Source: Bacillota bacterium
GTDB taxonomy: Bacteria; Bacillota; Dethiobacteria; Dethiobacterales; Dethiobacteraceae
Assembly: GCA_018725565.1 (NCBI GenBank)
Contig: QLUR01000031.1
Location: 1-33,297, forward strand
Direction of reading: 5' to 3'
Length of the DNA: 33,297 nt
Part shown: positions 7,449 to 16,399 of the stretch, piece after piece
Numbering within the stretch: the stretch's first letter is position 1
How the letters are laid out: every line of letters begins with the position of its first letter
Notes under the pieces: model-generated
Told to the model about the DNA's origin: nothing
Database searches by the model: none
The model's input: only the letters and a program-made list of their open reading frames with translations
Position numbers and translations under genes: made by a program

Positions 7449-9224
7449 TCAACTCCCCTTTTTATGTTTTTCAACGATGTCGCGGTATAGGCCGGGGGTA
7501 CAGGATAGTTCATGGTGGGTGCCCTCCTGTATTATCCGTCCGCCATCAAGCACGATGATTTTATCGGCAAACTCGACGGTGGAAAGACGGTGAGCAATGA
7601 TTATCGCCGTGCGGCCTGCCAGGAGAGTTTTCAGCGCTTTTTGGATGCGGGATTCCGTATATGTGTCCACACTGGCAGTAGCCTCGTCTAAAATCAGTAT
7701 TGACGGGTTGCGCAGAAACACGCGGGCAAAAGCAAGCAGCTGGCGCTGGCCGGCTGAAAGCAAAGCCCCGCGCTCATGGGCACGGGTATCATAACCTTCC
7801 GGCAACCCTGAAATAAAGGTATGAGCGCTTACCGCGCGGGCCGCTTGCAGCATTTCCTGTTCTGTTGAATGAGGCATACCGTAACGAATGTTCTCTCTCA
7901 CAGAGAGGTCAAAAATGTAAGTGTCCTGCAGTACTAAGCCGATCTGCTCCCTCAGGCTGGCCAACGTCAGCCCGGAAATATCATGTCCGTCAAGGAGGAT
8001 TCTGCCGCCGTCAGGTTCATAAAAACGGCAGATCAGGTTGATAAGAGTGGTCTTTCCTGCCCCGGTCGGACCTACAATCGCAACCGTCTGGCCAGGCAGG
8101 ATATCAAAGGTAACGCCGGACAGTACTTGCTGCCCTTCTTCGTAGGCAAAGCTGACCTCGTTGAAAGTCAGACGCCCTTTGGCACGCGGAATCGCCATGG
8201 CGCCAGGCTTATCCTGTTCCGCGCCGGTGTCTAGGAGATGGAAAATTTTCTCCGCCGCGGCCAACGCTGATTGCAGGCTGTTATAAACCTGAGAAAGGTC
8301 CCGGATTGGCGCATAAAAGCGGGAAACGTAATCAAGGAACAGGTAAAGGGTGCCCAGCTCAATCAGGTTTTGTACCGCTTGCCCTCCTCCGTACCAGAGA
8401 ACGATAGCGGTGCCAAGCGCACCGATAACTTCCACCAAAGGCAGAAAGAAAGAAAAAAGCGAGACAGCCTGCATATTGGCAGCATAGTTTTCGAGGTTGA
8501 CACGTTCAAACCGCTGCGCATTTTCCTCTTCACGTGTGAAGGACTGGATAACACGAACACCGGAAATACTTTCCTGAAGGTTGGCGTTGACGTCGGCAAT
8601 TTTTTCCCTTACCTGACGGTAGGCTTGAAGTACCCGGTTGCGAAAATATGTGGCTGCCAGAATAAGCAGAGGCAGGGTGGTAAAAGTGAGCAGCGCCATC
8701 TGCCAGTGCTCATTCAGCATAATGACAATAATGCCTAAAAGTAAGAGTGAATCACCGATAATATGCGGGATTCCTCCGGAGATCATTTCCGTCAGCGCTT
8801 CAGTATCATTGGTTACACGGGACATGAGCCTGCCGGTGGATTGCCTGTCAAAAAAATGAAACGGGAGACGCTGCAAGTGGGCAAATAGCCGGATGCGCAA
8901 GTCGTGTACAGCCCGGTGGCCAACCATAGCCATCAGATACTGCTGCCCGTAAGAAGTCAGCCAGTTCAGGAAATGCATCAGGATAAACAGCGCCACCAGC
9001 ATGCTCAGGCGTTTGTAATCCCCGGTACCGATAGCGGTGTCTATAGCCAGCTTAACAAGATAAGGACCGGCCAGCGTAGTCAGGGAAGAGAGCAGCATGA
9101 GCGCCAGAGATGCTGAAGTATGCCAGCGGTAAGGACGGACCAGGCTGAAGAGGCGGCGCAGGACACGCAGGTCAAGAGGCCTGTTTTCAACCAGAGAGTC
9201 TGCCTGGTGCAGCATATGGTCCAC
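7449..9224 (-). CDS. ABC exporter half-transporter, catalytically competent subunit
   Basis: A 591-residue fused membrane/ATPase subunit of type IV ABC exporters (BmrC-BmrD, LmrCD, TM287/288 kind). Six membrane segments lie in residues 35-320. In the ATPase domain Walker A is GPTGAGKT (385-392), the signature is the variant LSAGQ (489-493) and Walker B has the catalytic glutamate (ILDE, Glu514). Its GTG start shares a base with the stop of the upstream subunit (TAGTG), so the two are surely made together. Together they show the asymmetric arrangement of heterodimeric exporters. Likely substrates are hydrophobic compounds or lipids; specificity cannot be told. Confidence 0.93.
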   Translation of the reverse strand: MDHMLHQADSLVENRPLDLRVLRRLFSLVRPYRWHTSASLALMLLSSLTTLAGPYLVKLAIDTAIGTGDYKRLSMLVALFILMHFLNWLTSYGQQYLMAMVGHRAVHDLRIRLFAHLQRLPFHFFDRQSTGRLMSRVTNDTEALTEMISGGIPHIIGDSLLLLGIIVIMLNEHWQMALLTFTTLPLLILAATYFRNRVLQAYRQVREKIADVNANLQESISGVRVIQSFTREEENAQRFERVNLENYAANMQAVSLFSFFLPLVEVIGALGTAIVLWYGGGQAVQNLIELGTLYLFLDYVSRFYAPIRDLSQVYNSLQSALAAAEKIFHLLDTGAEQDKPGAMAIPRAKGRLTFNEVSFAYEEGQQVLSGVTFDILPGQTVAIVGPTGAGKTTLINLICRFYEPDGGRILLDGHDISGLTLASLREQIGLVLQDTYIFDLSVRENIRYGMPHSTEQEMLQAARAVSAHTFISGLPEGYDTRAHERGALLSAGQRQLLAFARVFLRNPSILILDEATASVDTYTESRIQKALKTLLAGRTAIIIAHRLSTVEFADKIIVLDGGRIIQEGTHHELSCTPGLYRDIVEKHKKGS

Positions 9225-10981
9225 TACAGTTCACTTCCTTCGCGGCAAGCCGGCTTGTCAGCGATGGGCTGCAGTCTGTAAATTTCCGCATAAAGCGGAC
9301 TCTCAGCCAACAGCTGCTTGTGCTTGCCGGAGGCGACAATCGCACCGTTCTTCAGCACGAGAATCAGGTCTGCCTCCATAACGCTGGAGAGGCGGTGGGC
9401 TATGATAAAACACGTTCTTCCTCTCACCAGGGTTTCCAAAGCGCGGCGCAACAGGAATTCAGTATTAGTGTCAACACTGGAAGTATAGTCGTCAAGAATA
9501 AGGATTTTCGGGTCTTTGAGCAAGGCCCGGGCAATCGCCAACCGCTGCTTTTGCCCGCCGGAAAGATTGACACCGCGCTCACCGACCATTGTCTCATATC
9601 CTTGCGGCAGTGAAAGGATAAAATCATGAATCTGCGCCGCTTGGGCCGCTGCTTCTGTTTCTTGTCTCCCGGCCGCAGGGTTGCCGTAGCCGATATTCTC
9701 CGCGATAGTTGCGGAAAACAGAAATATTTCCTGGGAGACAACTCCGATTTGGCTGCGCAGGGAACGTAAAGTAAAATTGCGGATGTCCTCGCCGTCGAGC
9801 AGGATTTTCCCTCCCGCTGGTTCATAATGGCGGGGAATCAGGTTGACAAGAGTAGTCTTTCCCGAGCCGGTGGCACCAACGATAGCGATCTTCTGCCCCG
9901 GAGAAGCGGAAAAGGAAATATTGCGCAGAGATTCCACGCCCGGGCGGTAGGAAAAGGAAACATCGACAAACGTTATCCTGCCGGATACATTCGCAGGCAG
10001 AGGTCCGGCTGCCGGCAGGTCCCTGACTTCCGGTCTGGTGTCCAGCAATTCAAAAACGCGGCCGGCGGAGGCCATCGCGCGCTGTGAAAGATTGACCACC
10101 CAGCCCAGCATACGCATGGGCATTATCAACATTAACAGGTAGCTGTTGAAAGCGACTAATTCACCGAGCATCATCCTCCCGCCGATGACCTCCCGCCCGC
10201 CGTACCAAAGAATAACTGCGGACGACAGTCCGGTGAGAAAAGCGATTAACGGGAAATAATAGGACCAGATGCGGACAGCGGCCAAATTCCTGCCGAGCAG
10301 GCGGACGCTGTGCCGGTTGAATTTAGATGTTTCGGCGGCTTCCTGTGAGAAAGCCTTGACAGTCCGGATTCCGGCAAGGTTCTGTTGAAGCGCACTGGTC
10401 ATTTCGGCCAGTTCCTCCTGAACAGCCTGGTAGGCGGGTGAAACCTTGGCGCCAAAACGCCAGATTGCCAGGATTACAGCCGGCAGCGTAAGTATAGTTA
10501 CCAGGGACAGACGCCAGTTCATCACCAGAATTACAGTTAGAACCCCGGCAAAGGTGATAGCGGCCTGAAACAGGTGAAGTAATCCGAAACCGAAAAAACG
10601 CTTCAGCATCTCAACGTCGGCAGTAACACGACTCATCAGTTGGCCGGTCTGGGTATGGTCGTAAAACGAGAACGACAGCTGTTGCAAGTGCTCAAAAAGT
10701 TCATTACGCAAGGTATAAATCAATTTTTGCGCCACGTGCTCCATCCAGTAACGTTGCGTGAATGAAAACACACCCTTGATCACAGTGAAAATCAGCAGTG
10801 AAAGGGCGATCCAAGGCAAATAAAAAGCCTGACTCCCCTGAATTGCCTGGTCGATCGTCAGGCGAAAAAGTTGAGGTATAATCAGTGCCAGCCCCATCAC
10901 TGCCAACGTAGATACAGCGGCCCCCAAGACCCGGGGCCAGTAAGGAATAAGCTTAATTAACAAGCGTTTCGGTTTGCTCAC
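9224..10981 (-). CDS. ABC exporter half-transporter, degenerate-site subunit
   Basis: A 585-residue partner of the next gene. The membrane domain spans about residues 15-310. Walker A is GATGSGKT (369-376), the signature is canonical LSGGQ (473-477), and Walker B ends ILDD: Asp498 stands where the catalytic glutamate should be. Heterodimeric exporters have exactly this pattern. The degenerate site combines this Walker A/B with the partner's LSAGQ; the active site combines the partner's Walker B with this LSGGQ. The start is GTG at 10981 with AAGGTGA upstream, 20 bases after the MetE-like gene. It is a membrane protein of the cytoplasmic membrane. Confidence 0.93.
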   Translation of the reverse strand: MSKPKRLLIKLIPYWPRVLGAAVSTLAVMGLALIIPQLFRLTIDQAIQGSQAFYLPWIALSLLIFTVIKGVFSFTQRYWMEHVAQKLIYTLRNELFEHLQQLSFSFYDHTQTGQLMSRVTADVEMLKRFFGFGLLHLFQAAITFAGVLTVILVMNWRLSLVTILTLPAVILAIWRFGAKVSPAYQAVQEELAEMTSALQQNLAGIRTVKAFSQEAAETSKFNRHSVRLLGRNLAAVRIWSYYFPLIAFLTGLSSAVILWYGGREVIGGRMMLGELVAFNSYLLMLIMPMRMLGWVVNLSQRAMASAGRVFELLDTRPEVRDLPAAGPLPANVSGRITFVDVSFSYRPGVESLRNISFSASPGQKIAIVGATGSGKTTLVNLIPRHYEPAGGKILLDGEDIRNFTLRSLRSQIGVVSQEIFLFSATIAENIGYGNPAAGRQETEAAAQAAQIHDFILSLPQGYETMVGERGVNLSGGQKQRLAIARALLKDPKILILDDYTSSVDTNTEFLLRRALETLVRGRTCFIIAHRLSSVMEADLILVLKNGAIVASGKHKQLLAESPLYAEIYRLQPIADKPACREGSEL

Positions 10982-11001
10982 CTGTTACTCACCTTCAGGG
11001 T

Positions 11002-12069
11002 TCAGCCGGCGAAACTGCTTTGATAGTGGCGGCTGATTTCTTGCAGCAAAGCATATACTCTTTCCGCCTGACCAGCGGACAGTGTCCCTGTGCCGCAGCT
11101 AGGTGTGAAGATAAGCTGACGAGCCAGCAGAGCAGGGTCAATTCCTTTCTTGCCAAGCGTTTTCAGGTGTTCTTCCAGGCGAAGCAACAGCGAGTGCGGC
11201 GTTTCCCGTTCCACCTCTGCTGAGGTGGGGACAAGTCCCCAGGCCAGGATCCCTCCCCGTTCAAGATAAAGGCGGAAGGAATCGGTATATACCAAAAGAG
11301 AGGGGAAATAATGATATACATCGACATTCACGATGTCAAAAGGGAGTTCAAACAGCAAAGACCAGTCCACCCCGGCGCAGGCGTGAACACCGACAAGTGC
11401 TCCCGCCTGGTGAGCAGCTTCAGCCAAATTGTGCAGGCTAGCCTGGATCGCTCCCCGGGTAAGCCCGACAAAAGAGGACTGACCAAAACACAGGATACCG
11501 GGTTCATCAATAAAGACAATTACCGGCAGGCCGGCAGCGGCAAGCATACCTACCTGCCAGCGCAACTGCATGGACAGGCTTGTCACTAATAGCTCCCGCA
11601 AATCATCACTGTAAAAAGCTGGCCGCATCGAAACATCCGTTAACTGCAGACCCAGTGTAACCGGCCCTGAAAGCTGTCCTTTTAAATAGCGTGCAGCAGT
11701 AGTCCGCTCTCCTAACAATTCAGTAAAACTATAAAACCCGTTTGCAGCTGAACGCGGAAAAGCAAAGTCGGAAAAAACGTTTACTGTTTCTGCCGCTAAT
11801 GCCTTCGCATAAAATTCTGTCTGGCGCTCCAGCCAGTCAGGGGCATCTGTCAAAAAATACGGAGAGCGCCCGGAGGCAATGTGCAACAGTCCACCGGCGC
11901 TTAGCGGTGAGAGATATTGACGGACAAAGCCCTCTTCTTCACCTGCAGCCGGCAGTTGCGGCCAGTGTGGCACCTCAGGCAAATGCTTAAAAATGATTTC
12001 CAGTGCGGCAGCCGCTGTCTTGTGGGGGAAACTGCCTATCCCTGTCGCAAGGCCATATAAATCCCGCAT
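11002..12069 (-). CDS. UROD/MetE-like fold protein (methionine synthase II-like)
   Basis: A 355-residue protein resembling the C-terminal catalytic barrel of cobalamin-independent methionine synthase and archaeal MetE-type proteins. It starts GLATGIGSFPHK, the family opening. Candidate zinc ligands are His229 and Cys231 (VHACAGVDW) and Cys325 (TPSCGTGTL); IDEP at 187-190 fits a substrate acid. It lacks the N-terminal half of MetE, so it may take methyl from a corrinoid or other donor, or do something else on this fold. It sits 5 bases after cimA and 20 before the ABC genes. No methionine genes are nearby, so the role is uncertain. Confidence 0.82.
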   Translation of the reverse strand: MRDLYGLATGIGSFPHKTAAAALEIIFKHLPEVPHWPQLPAAGEEEGFVRQYLSPLSAGGLLHIASGRSPYFLTDAPDWLERQTEFYAKALAAETVNVFSDFAFPRSAANGFYSFTELLGERTTAARYLKGQLSGPVTLGLQLTDVSMRPAFYSDDLRELLVTSLSMQLRWQVGMLAAAGLPVIVFIDEPGILCFGQSSFVGLTRGAIQASLHNLAEAAHQAGALVGVHACAGVDWSLLFELPFDIVNVDVYHYFPSLLVYTDSFRLYLERGGILAWGLVPTSAEVERETPHSLLLRLEEHLKTLGKKGIDPALLARQLIFTPSCGTGTLSAGQAERVYALLQEISRHYQSSFAG

Positions 12070-12074
12070 GCTAT

Positions 12075-13700
12075 TTACCCTTCCGACCGAAACTCTCTGA
12101 CCGTTTTACGCAATTCCTTCATTTTAGCCTTATCAATGCACACCAGGCCGTATTCAACGCTGTCTACCAACGCCTGCCAGCTCGCTTCAATAATGTTCGG
12201 TGAGACGCCCACCGTTCCCCAGGACTTTTTTCTCCGCTCATCCCGGGTTTCAATCAGGACGCGGACCCGCGCGCCGGTGCCGTTATTACCATCCAGAACC
12301 CTGACCTTGTAGTCGACTAGGTGAAGATTTTTCAGCTCAGGATAAACCTGCTCCAGTGCCTTGCGCAGCGCTTGGTCAAGAGCATGGACCGGACCGTTGC
12401 CTTCACCGGCTGTCAGGTACTCCTGGTTGCCGATACGCACTTTAACAGTCGCCTCAGAGATGATTTGTCCGTTTTCGCCCCGCTTCTCCACAATGGTACG
12501 AATACCAAGCAATTCAAACATGGGTTGATATGCTTTAAGTGTTTTCCAGACCAGCAGCTCGAAGGAAGCCTCGGCACCCTCGAACTGATAGCCCTGGTAT
12601 TCCAGCTCCTTGATCTTCTCCAAGACGAGCTGCGTCGCAGGGGTATCCCTGGTCAAATCAAAATTGCTTTCACGCACCTGATAAAGGACGTTGCTTTTGC
12701 CCGAAAGCTCTGAGATGAGAATCCGCCGCTTATTGCCCACCAATTCCGGCTCGATATGCTCGTAAGTATGGGCATGCTTTAATACGGCGTCCACATGGAT
12801 ACCACCTTTGTGGGCAAAGGCATTTGCTCCCACATAAGGATGTTGCTCCTGCGGACTTAAATTGGCGAGCTCAGCGACAAAACGGGAAATCGTGGTTAAT
12901 TCTTCCAAGCGTTCCGGGTGAACGATCAACATATTCAGTTTAAGTTGCAAATTGGGAATTATGGTGCAAAGATTGGCATTGCCGCACCGCTCACCGTAGC
13001 CGTTGATAGTTCCCTGGATTTGGCTTGCGCCCATCTTAGCGGCAATAATAGAATTAGCCACAGCCGTACCGGCGTCATCATGCGCGTGAAGGCCTAGAGG
13101 TGCCCTGATAACAGATTGCACATCTTGCAGCACATCCTGCAAAGTAAAGGGCATTAATCCGCCGTTGGTGTCACACAACACAAGCAAATCAGCTCCGGCA
13201 GCTTCTGCCGCCTGAATCGTAGCCAGCGCATAGACCGGGTTGAAACGATAGCCGTCAAAGAAATGTTCGGCATCATAAATTACCTCCCGGCCTTTTTCCT
13301 TGAGATAAGCCACCGTATCGGCAATCATAGCCAAGTTTTCCTCCAGGGTGGTGCCGACAGCCTCTGTAACATGGAAATCCCAGGACTTGCCGAAGATAGT
13401 TACCACACTGGTATCAGCAGCCAGCAAGGCTTGAATGTTGAGGTCATCCTGAACACGGATGCCCGCTCTTCGCGTACTGCCAAACGCTGAAACTTTACTG
13501 TGCTCCAGTTCAATGTGGCGAATTTTCCGAAAATATTCAATATCCTTAGGGTTGGAGCCTGGCCAGCCCCCTTCAATGTAGTCAATACCGAAGGCATCAA
13601 GTCGCTGGGTAATCTTTAGTTTGTCACTGACTGAAAAAGAAATGCCCTGACGTTGTGCGCCGTCACGCAGCGTCGTGTCATAGACGGTGAATCTCGTCAC
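12075..13700 (-). CDS. cimA: (R)-citramalate synthase CimA
   Basis: Condenses pyruvate and acetyl-CoA to (R)-citramalate, the threonine-independent entry to isoleucine. The 541-residue length fits the long citramalate synthase group. The DRE-TIM barrel is seen in YDTTLRDGAQRQG (residues 7-19; Arg12, Asp13), in the metal histidines of GLHAHDDAG (His205, His207), and in GTINGYGERCGNANL (230-244), which is typical of CimA rather than LeuA or homocitrate synthase. The C-terminal third is the LeuA-type regulatory dimer domain, suggesting isoleucine feedback. The start is GTG with GGGGGTGG upstream. It is the first gene of a five-gene operon, with a strong promoter 62 bases before. Confidence 0.93.
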   Translation of the reverse strand: MTRFTVYDTTLRDGAQRQGISFSVSDKLKITQRLDAFGIDYIEGGWPGSNPKDIEYFRKIRHIELEHSKVSAFGSTRRAGIRVQDDLNIQALLAADTSVVTIFGKSWDFHVTEAVGTTLEENLAMIADTVAYLKEKGREVIYDAEHFFDGYRFNPVYALATIQAAEAAGADLLVLCDTNGGLMPFTLQDVLQDVQSVIRAPLGLHAHDDAGTAVANSIIAAKMGASQIQGTINGYGERCGNANLCTIIPNLQLKLNMLIVHPERLEELTTISRFVAELANLSPQEQHPYVGANAFAHKGGIHVDAVLKHAHTYEHIEPELVGNKRRILISELSGKSNVLYQVRESNFDLTRDTPATQLVLEKIKELEYQGYQFEGAEASFELLVWKTLKAYQPMFELLGIRTIVEKRGENGQIISEATVKVRIGNQEYLTAGEGNGPVHALDQALRKALEQVYPELKNLHLVDYKVRVLDGNNGTGARVRVLIETRDERRKKSWGTVGVSPNIIEASWQALVDSVEYGLVCIDKAKMKELRKTVREFRSEG

Positions 13701-13761
13701 CCTGGTTCCACCCCCGGTAGTTTCGGTTATGCCATAAGTCCGGCAACTGAGAATTAGAGTA

Positions 13762-13790
13762 ATTATACTATACGTCTATCAGCGTGTCCA
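13762..13790 (-). promoter_or_regulatory. strong sigma-A promoter of the cimA operon
   Basis: The minus strand reads TGGACA (five of six to TTGACA), a 17-base spacer and a perfect TATAAT, ending 62 bases before the cimA GTG. It is the best promoter match in the window. No T-box or attenuator stem was evident in the short leader. Confidence 0.8.
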
Positions 13791-13887
13791 GAATTCGCAA
13801 AAGGGACTTGTGCCGCAAATTTTAAATATCAGCCCTTGCCGGCCACATGCTTTAGGCGTATATTAATGGTATAAGGAGTGATCGCCT

Positions 13888-14310
13888 GTGTTGCGGCGAT
13901 GCATTATGGTATTTCTGTACAGATGGGAAAACGGCGAACCGTGGTACCTGCTCCTCAAACGCAACCAGGCGTTAGGAGGTTACTGGCAGCCTGTTACCGG
14001 TTTTATTGAAGAACCTGAATCCAACCGTCAAGCCGCCTTGCGGGAGCTGATTGAGGAAACAGGAATTGAAATTTATGAACGCGTTGTTGACCCGCGCCAT
14101 TTCTTCTTTTTTGACATGAACGGAGAAACCTGCGCCGTTTCCGTATTGGCCATCGAAGTGGCAAATCAGGAACTGATCCAGCTTTCTTATGAGCACACCG
14201 AGCACTGCTGGTTACTCTACCGGGAAGCCCGTTTAATACTACACTGGGAAAACAATCGCGAGACTCTTGACAAGCTGCATAAACTGCTGTTGGGGAAATC
14301 GAAATCATGA
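13888..14310 (+). CDS. NUDIX hydrolase
   Basis: A 140-residue nucleoside-diphosphate-linked pyrophosphohydrolase. The complete Nudix box GX5EX7REUXEEXGU lies at residues 38-60, from GFIEEPE through RELIEETGI, so the Mg-binding acidic residues are intact. The start is GTG at 13888 with AAGGAG ten bases before. The overall shape resembles dihydroneopterin-triphosphate or dATP pyrophosphatases (NudB-like), but substrates cannot be inferred from the box alone. It is divergent from cimA and monocistronic, ending at a terminator. Confidence 0.9.
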   Translation: MLRRCIMVFLYRWENGEPWYLLLKRNQALGGYWQPVTGFIEEPESNRQAALRELIEETGIEIYERVVDPRHFFFFDMNGETCAVSVLAIEVANQELIQLSYEHTEHCWLLYREARLILHWENNRETLDKLHKLLLGKSKS

Positions 14311-14320
14311 GACAAAAATA

Positions 14321-15121
14321 TCAGTCGGAGTAACTGCCGGGGGGAGTCCCCGGCTTAATTATTTTTCCACATTTGGCGGAAGCTTTTACCTCCAGCCTTT
14401 TGGCCAGAAAGGTTTCCCCGTCAATATGGGCCGGTATTTCAACCTCTGATTCAAGTACAAAGCTGTTCCCGGACAAGGTTTTGGCTCCTTCCCATTCTGG
14501 AATTTGTCCCAGCAGAAATAATACTGCCGCATAAAAGGGATGACCTTTTATCAGTGTCAAAAAAAGGCCCGGCGTATCCTGCCAGGTTAAAGGCAACCCG
14601 AACCCGACCCTGCCCCATAGCGAAGCTTCTACGGTTAACAGGTCCTGGTGCAATTCCCCGTTAATGCAAATCTTATAGGCTGGGTTTACCTGTATATATT
14701 TAATGGCGCTGGCTAGGTAAGAAGATGTTCCCAGTTGTGAATACGGGTTGGCAAAATTGACTATTTCACTGCCTTTGCCCATGCCGGCCCCGAAAACTGC
14801 CAGCCTGCCATTCACCTCCAGCAGCGGTATATCCAGTTCTTCAGAATGCTGCAAATCCCAATCACTTAACAGGCAGAGCGATAAGTTAAGAATGCGGGCC
14901 AGTGCATTCCCCCTGCCAAGCGGCAGGATGACCAGCTTGGTTTCCTCCAGGCTGATGTTGTTTACTGCGTAATTAATGGTGCCATCGCCGCCGGCAGTAA
15001 CCAGCAAAGGCGTTTTGGGGATGGATTGCCCCACTCTGACCCATTCGATTTGATGCTGATAAAGTAAAAGGCTTGCCAGAAATTTACTTTTTGCATGTGG
15101 ATAGAGCACAGTAAGTTTCAT
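14321..15121 (-). CDS. diacylglycerol kinase-like catalytic-domain protein (YegS/BmrU type)
   Basis: A 266-residue protein of the DAGK catalytic superfamily, which phosphorylates diacylglycerol or related lipids. The nucleotide loop TAGGDGTIN is at residues 42-50 and PLGRGNALAR at 67-76, the two hallmark motifs. The C-terminal beta-sandwich includes PAHIDGE. At 266 residues it is shorter than the usual 290-310, with the N-terminal strands trimmed, yet the start has AAAGGGAAG upstream and no earlier start fits. It follows gap by about 50 bases on the same strand and may be co-transcribed. Its 3' end overlaps a plus-strand terminator. The lipid substrate is unproven. Confidence 0.85.
   Translation of the reverse strand: MKLTVLYPHAKSKFLASLLLYQHQIEWVRVGQSIPKTPLLVTAGGDGTINYAVNNISLEETKLVILPLGRGNALARILNLSLCLLSDWDLQHSEELDIPLLEVNGRLAVFGAGMGKGSEIVNFANPYSQLGTSSYLASAIKYIQVNPAYKICINGELHQDLLTVEASLWGRVGFGLPLTWQDTPGLFLTLIKGHPFYAAVLFLLGQIPEWEGAKTLSGNSFVLESEVEIPAHIDGETFLAKRLEVKASAKCGKIIKPGTPPGSYSD
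14336..14366 (+). terminator. intrinsic terminator after the NUDIX gene
   Basis: A 7-bp perfect stem GCCGGGG/CCCCGGC with a 5-nt loop is followed by TTAATTATTTTT on the plus strand. It lies 25 bases after the NUDIX stop and inside the last codons of the convergent lipid-kinase gene, encoding part of its Pro-Gly tail on the other strand. Confidence 0.8.
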
Positions 15122-15173
15122 AACCCAAACTTCCCTTTCCTAATTCCATTGATGCGAAATTTGAAATCAGAAT

Positions 15174-16190
15174 TTACCGTTCTGCAATATACTTTGTAAA
15201 ATCAACCAACCGTGCCGAGTATCCCCATTCATTATCATACCACGCAAGAATCTTGACTACCCGTTTTCCAATCATCATCGTGGATTGAGCATCTACAATG
15301 GAAGAGTGGGGATCTCCGATAATATCCCTGGAGACAAGTGCTTCATCGGTAACTCTCAGGATACCCTTTAGTGAAGACTCCTCGGATGCCTGTAACAGCA
15401 CTTGATTGATATCCTTCGCTGTGACGTCCTTCTTAAGGGAAGCCACAAGATCTGTAACCGAACCGTTCGGTACCGGAACCCTCATTGCCATGCCGTCGAT
15501 TTTTCCTTTGAGTTCCGGCAGGACTCTTTCGACTGCTTTTGCTGCTCCGGTTGTGGTAGGGATAATGGAAATGGCTGCCGCACGGCCGCGCCGCCTATGG
15601 CGCGCAGGCATGTCCATCAACGACTGACTTGATGTATAGGCATGAACGGTGGTGAACATGATAAATTCTACGCCAAAATAATTGTTCAGAACCTTGGCAA
15701 TAGGGGCAAGGCAGTTAGTAGTACATGATGCCATTGAAATTATTTTATGGGCTCCAGGATCATAGTCTTCTGCATTCACTCCTAAAATAAGCATTGCATC
15801 AGCATCATCAGAAGGGGCTGTAACAATAACGCGCTGCGCCCCGGCCTTGCAGTGCCCCGCTGCCTTAGAACGGCTGCGAAGCGCTCCGCTGGATTCTATC
15901 ACAACCTCAGCACCCCACTCCTCCCACGGTATTTTTTCAGGGTCAGGACAAGAACTGAAAGGAATGCTATGTCCCTCTACTTGCAGGCCTGAGTTCCTGA
16001 TGTCCACCTTGTTTGGATACCATCCGTGGACGGAGTCATATTTAAGTAAATATGCCAGGTCTTCAATAGGGCTAAGATCGTTAATCCCTACAACTCTAAA
16101 TTCCTCTCTCTGCAAGAACTGTTTGAAAGCCGACCTTCCGATTCTGCCGAAACCGTTGATTCCTACTCTGGTTACTTGTTTAGCGCTCAT
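15174..16190 (-). CDS. gap: glyceraldehyde-3-phosphate dehydrogenase, type I
   Basis: NAD(P)-dependent oxidising phosphorylation of glyceraldehyde-3-phosphate, central glycolysis/gluconeogenesis. 338 residues from the ATG at 16190: VGINGFGRIGR (9-19) binds the cofactor, SCTTNCLAP holds the catalytic Cys156, and His183 lies in TVHAYTSSQS. An in-frame extension upstream to 16385 has no family similarity. AAGGAG lies seven bases before this ATG (four before another ATG at 16193). It is not next to pgk/tpi, as would be usual in Clostridia; it is alone with the lipid-kinase gene, so it may be a second, gluconeogenic isozyme (inference). Confidence 0.93.
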   Translation of the reverse strand: MSAKQVTRVGINGFGRIGRSAFKQFLQREEFRVVGINDLSPIEDLAYLLKYDSVHGWYPNKVDIRNSGLQVEGHSIPFSSCPDPEKIPWEEWGAEVVIESSGALRSRSKAAGHCKAGAQRVIVTAPSDDADAMLILGVNAEDYDPGAHKIISMASCTTNCLAPIAKVLNNYFGVEFIMFTTVHAYTSSQSLMDMPARHRRRGRAAAISIIPTTTGAAKAVERVLPELKGKIDGMAMRVPVPNGSVTDLVASLKKDVTAKDINQVLLQASEESSLKGILRVTDEALVSRDIIGDPHSSIVDAQSTMMIGKRVVKILAWYDNEWGYSARLVDFTKYIAER

Positions 16191-16399
16191 CATCTTTCTC
16201 CTTTTCATGGTAATAAATATAATGTACTTCTCAGATATGCCTCCCATTTCCTGCAAACAAATAATATTTTGCTTATCTCCTCCGGCAAATATGAGTTTAT
16301 GAAAGGTCCCAACCGGTATTGCAGGGAAATTCTTGTTTCCAGCGAATGTTAGTATACAAGGAAGCATTATTAAAACTATTATCAAGGGGGAATTAACTT

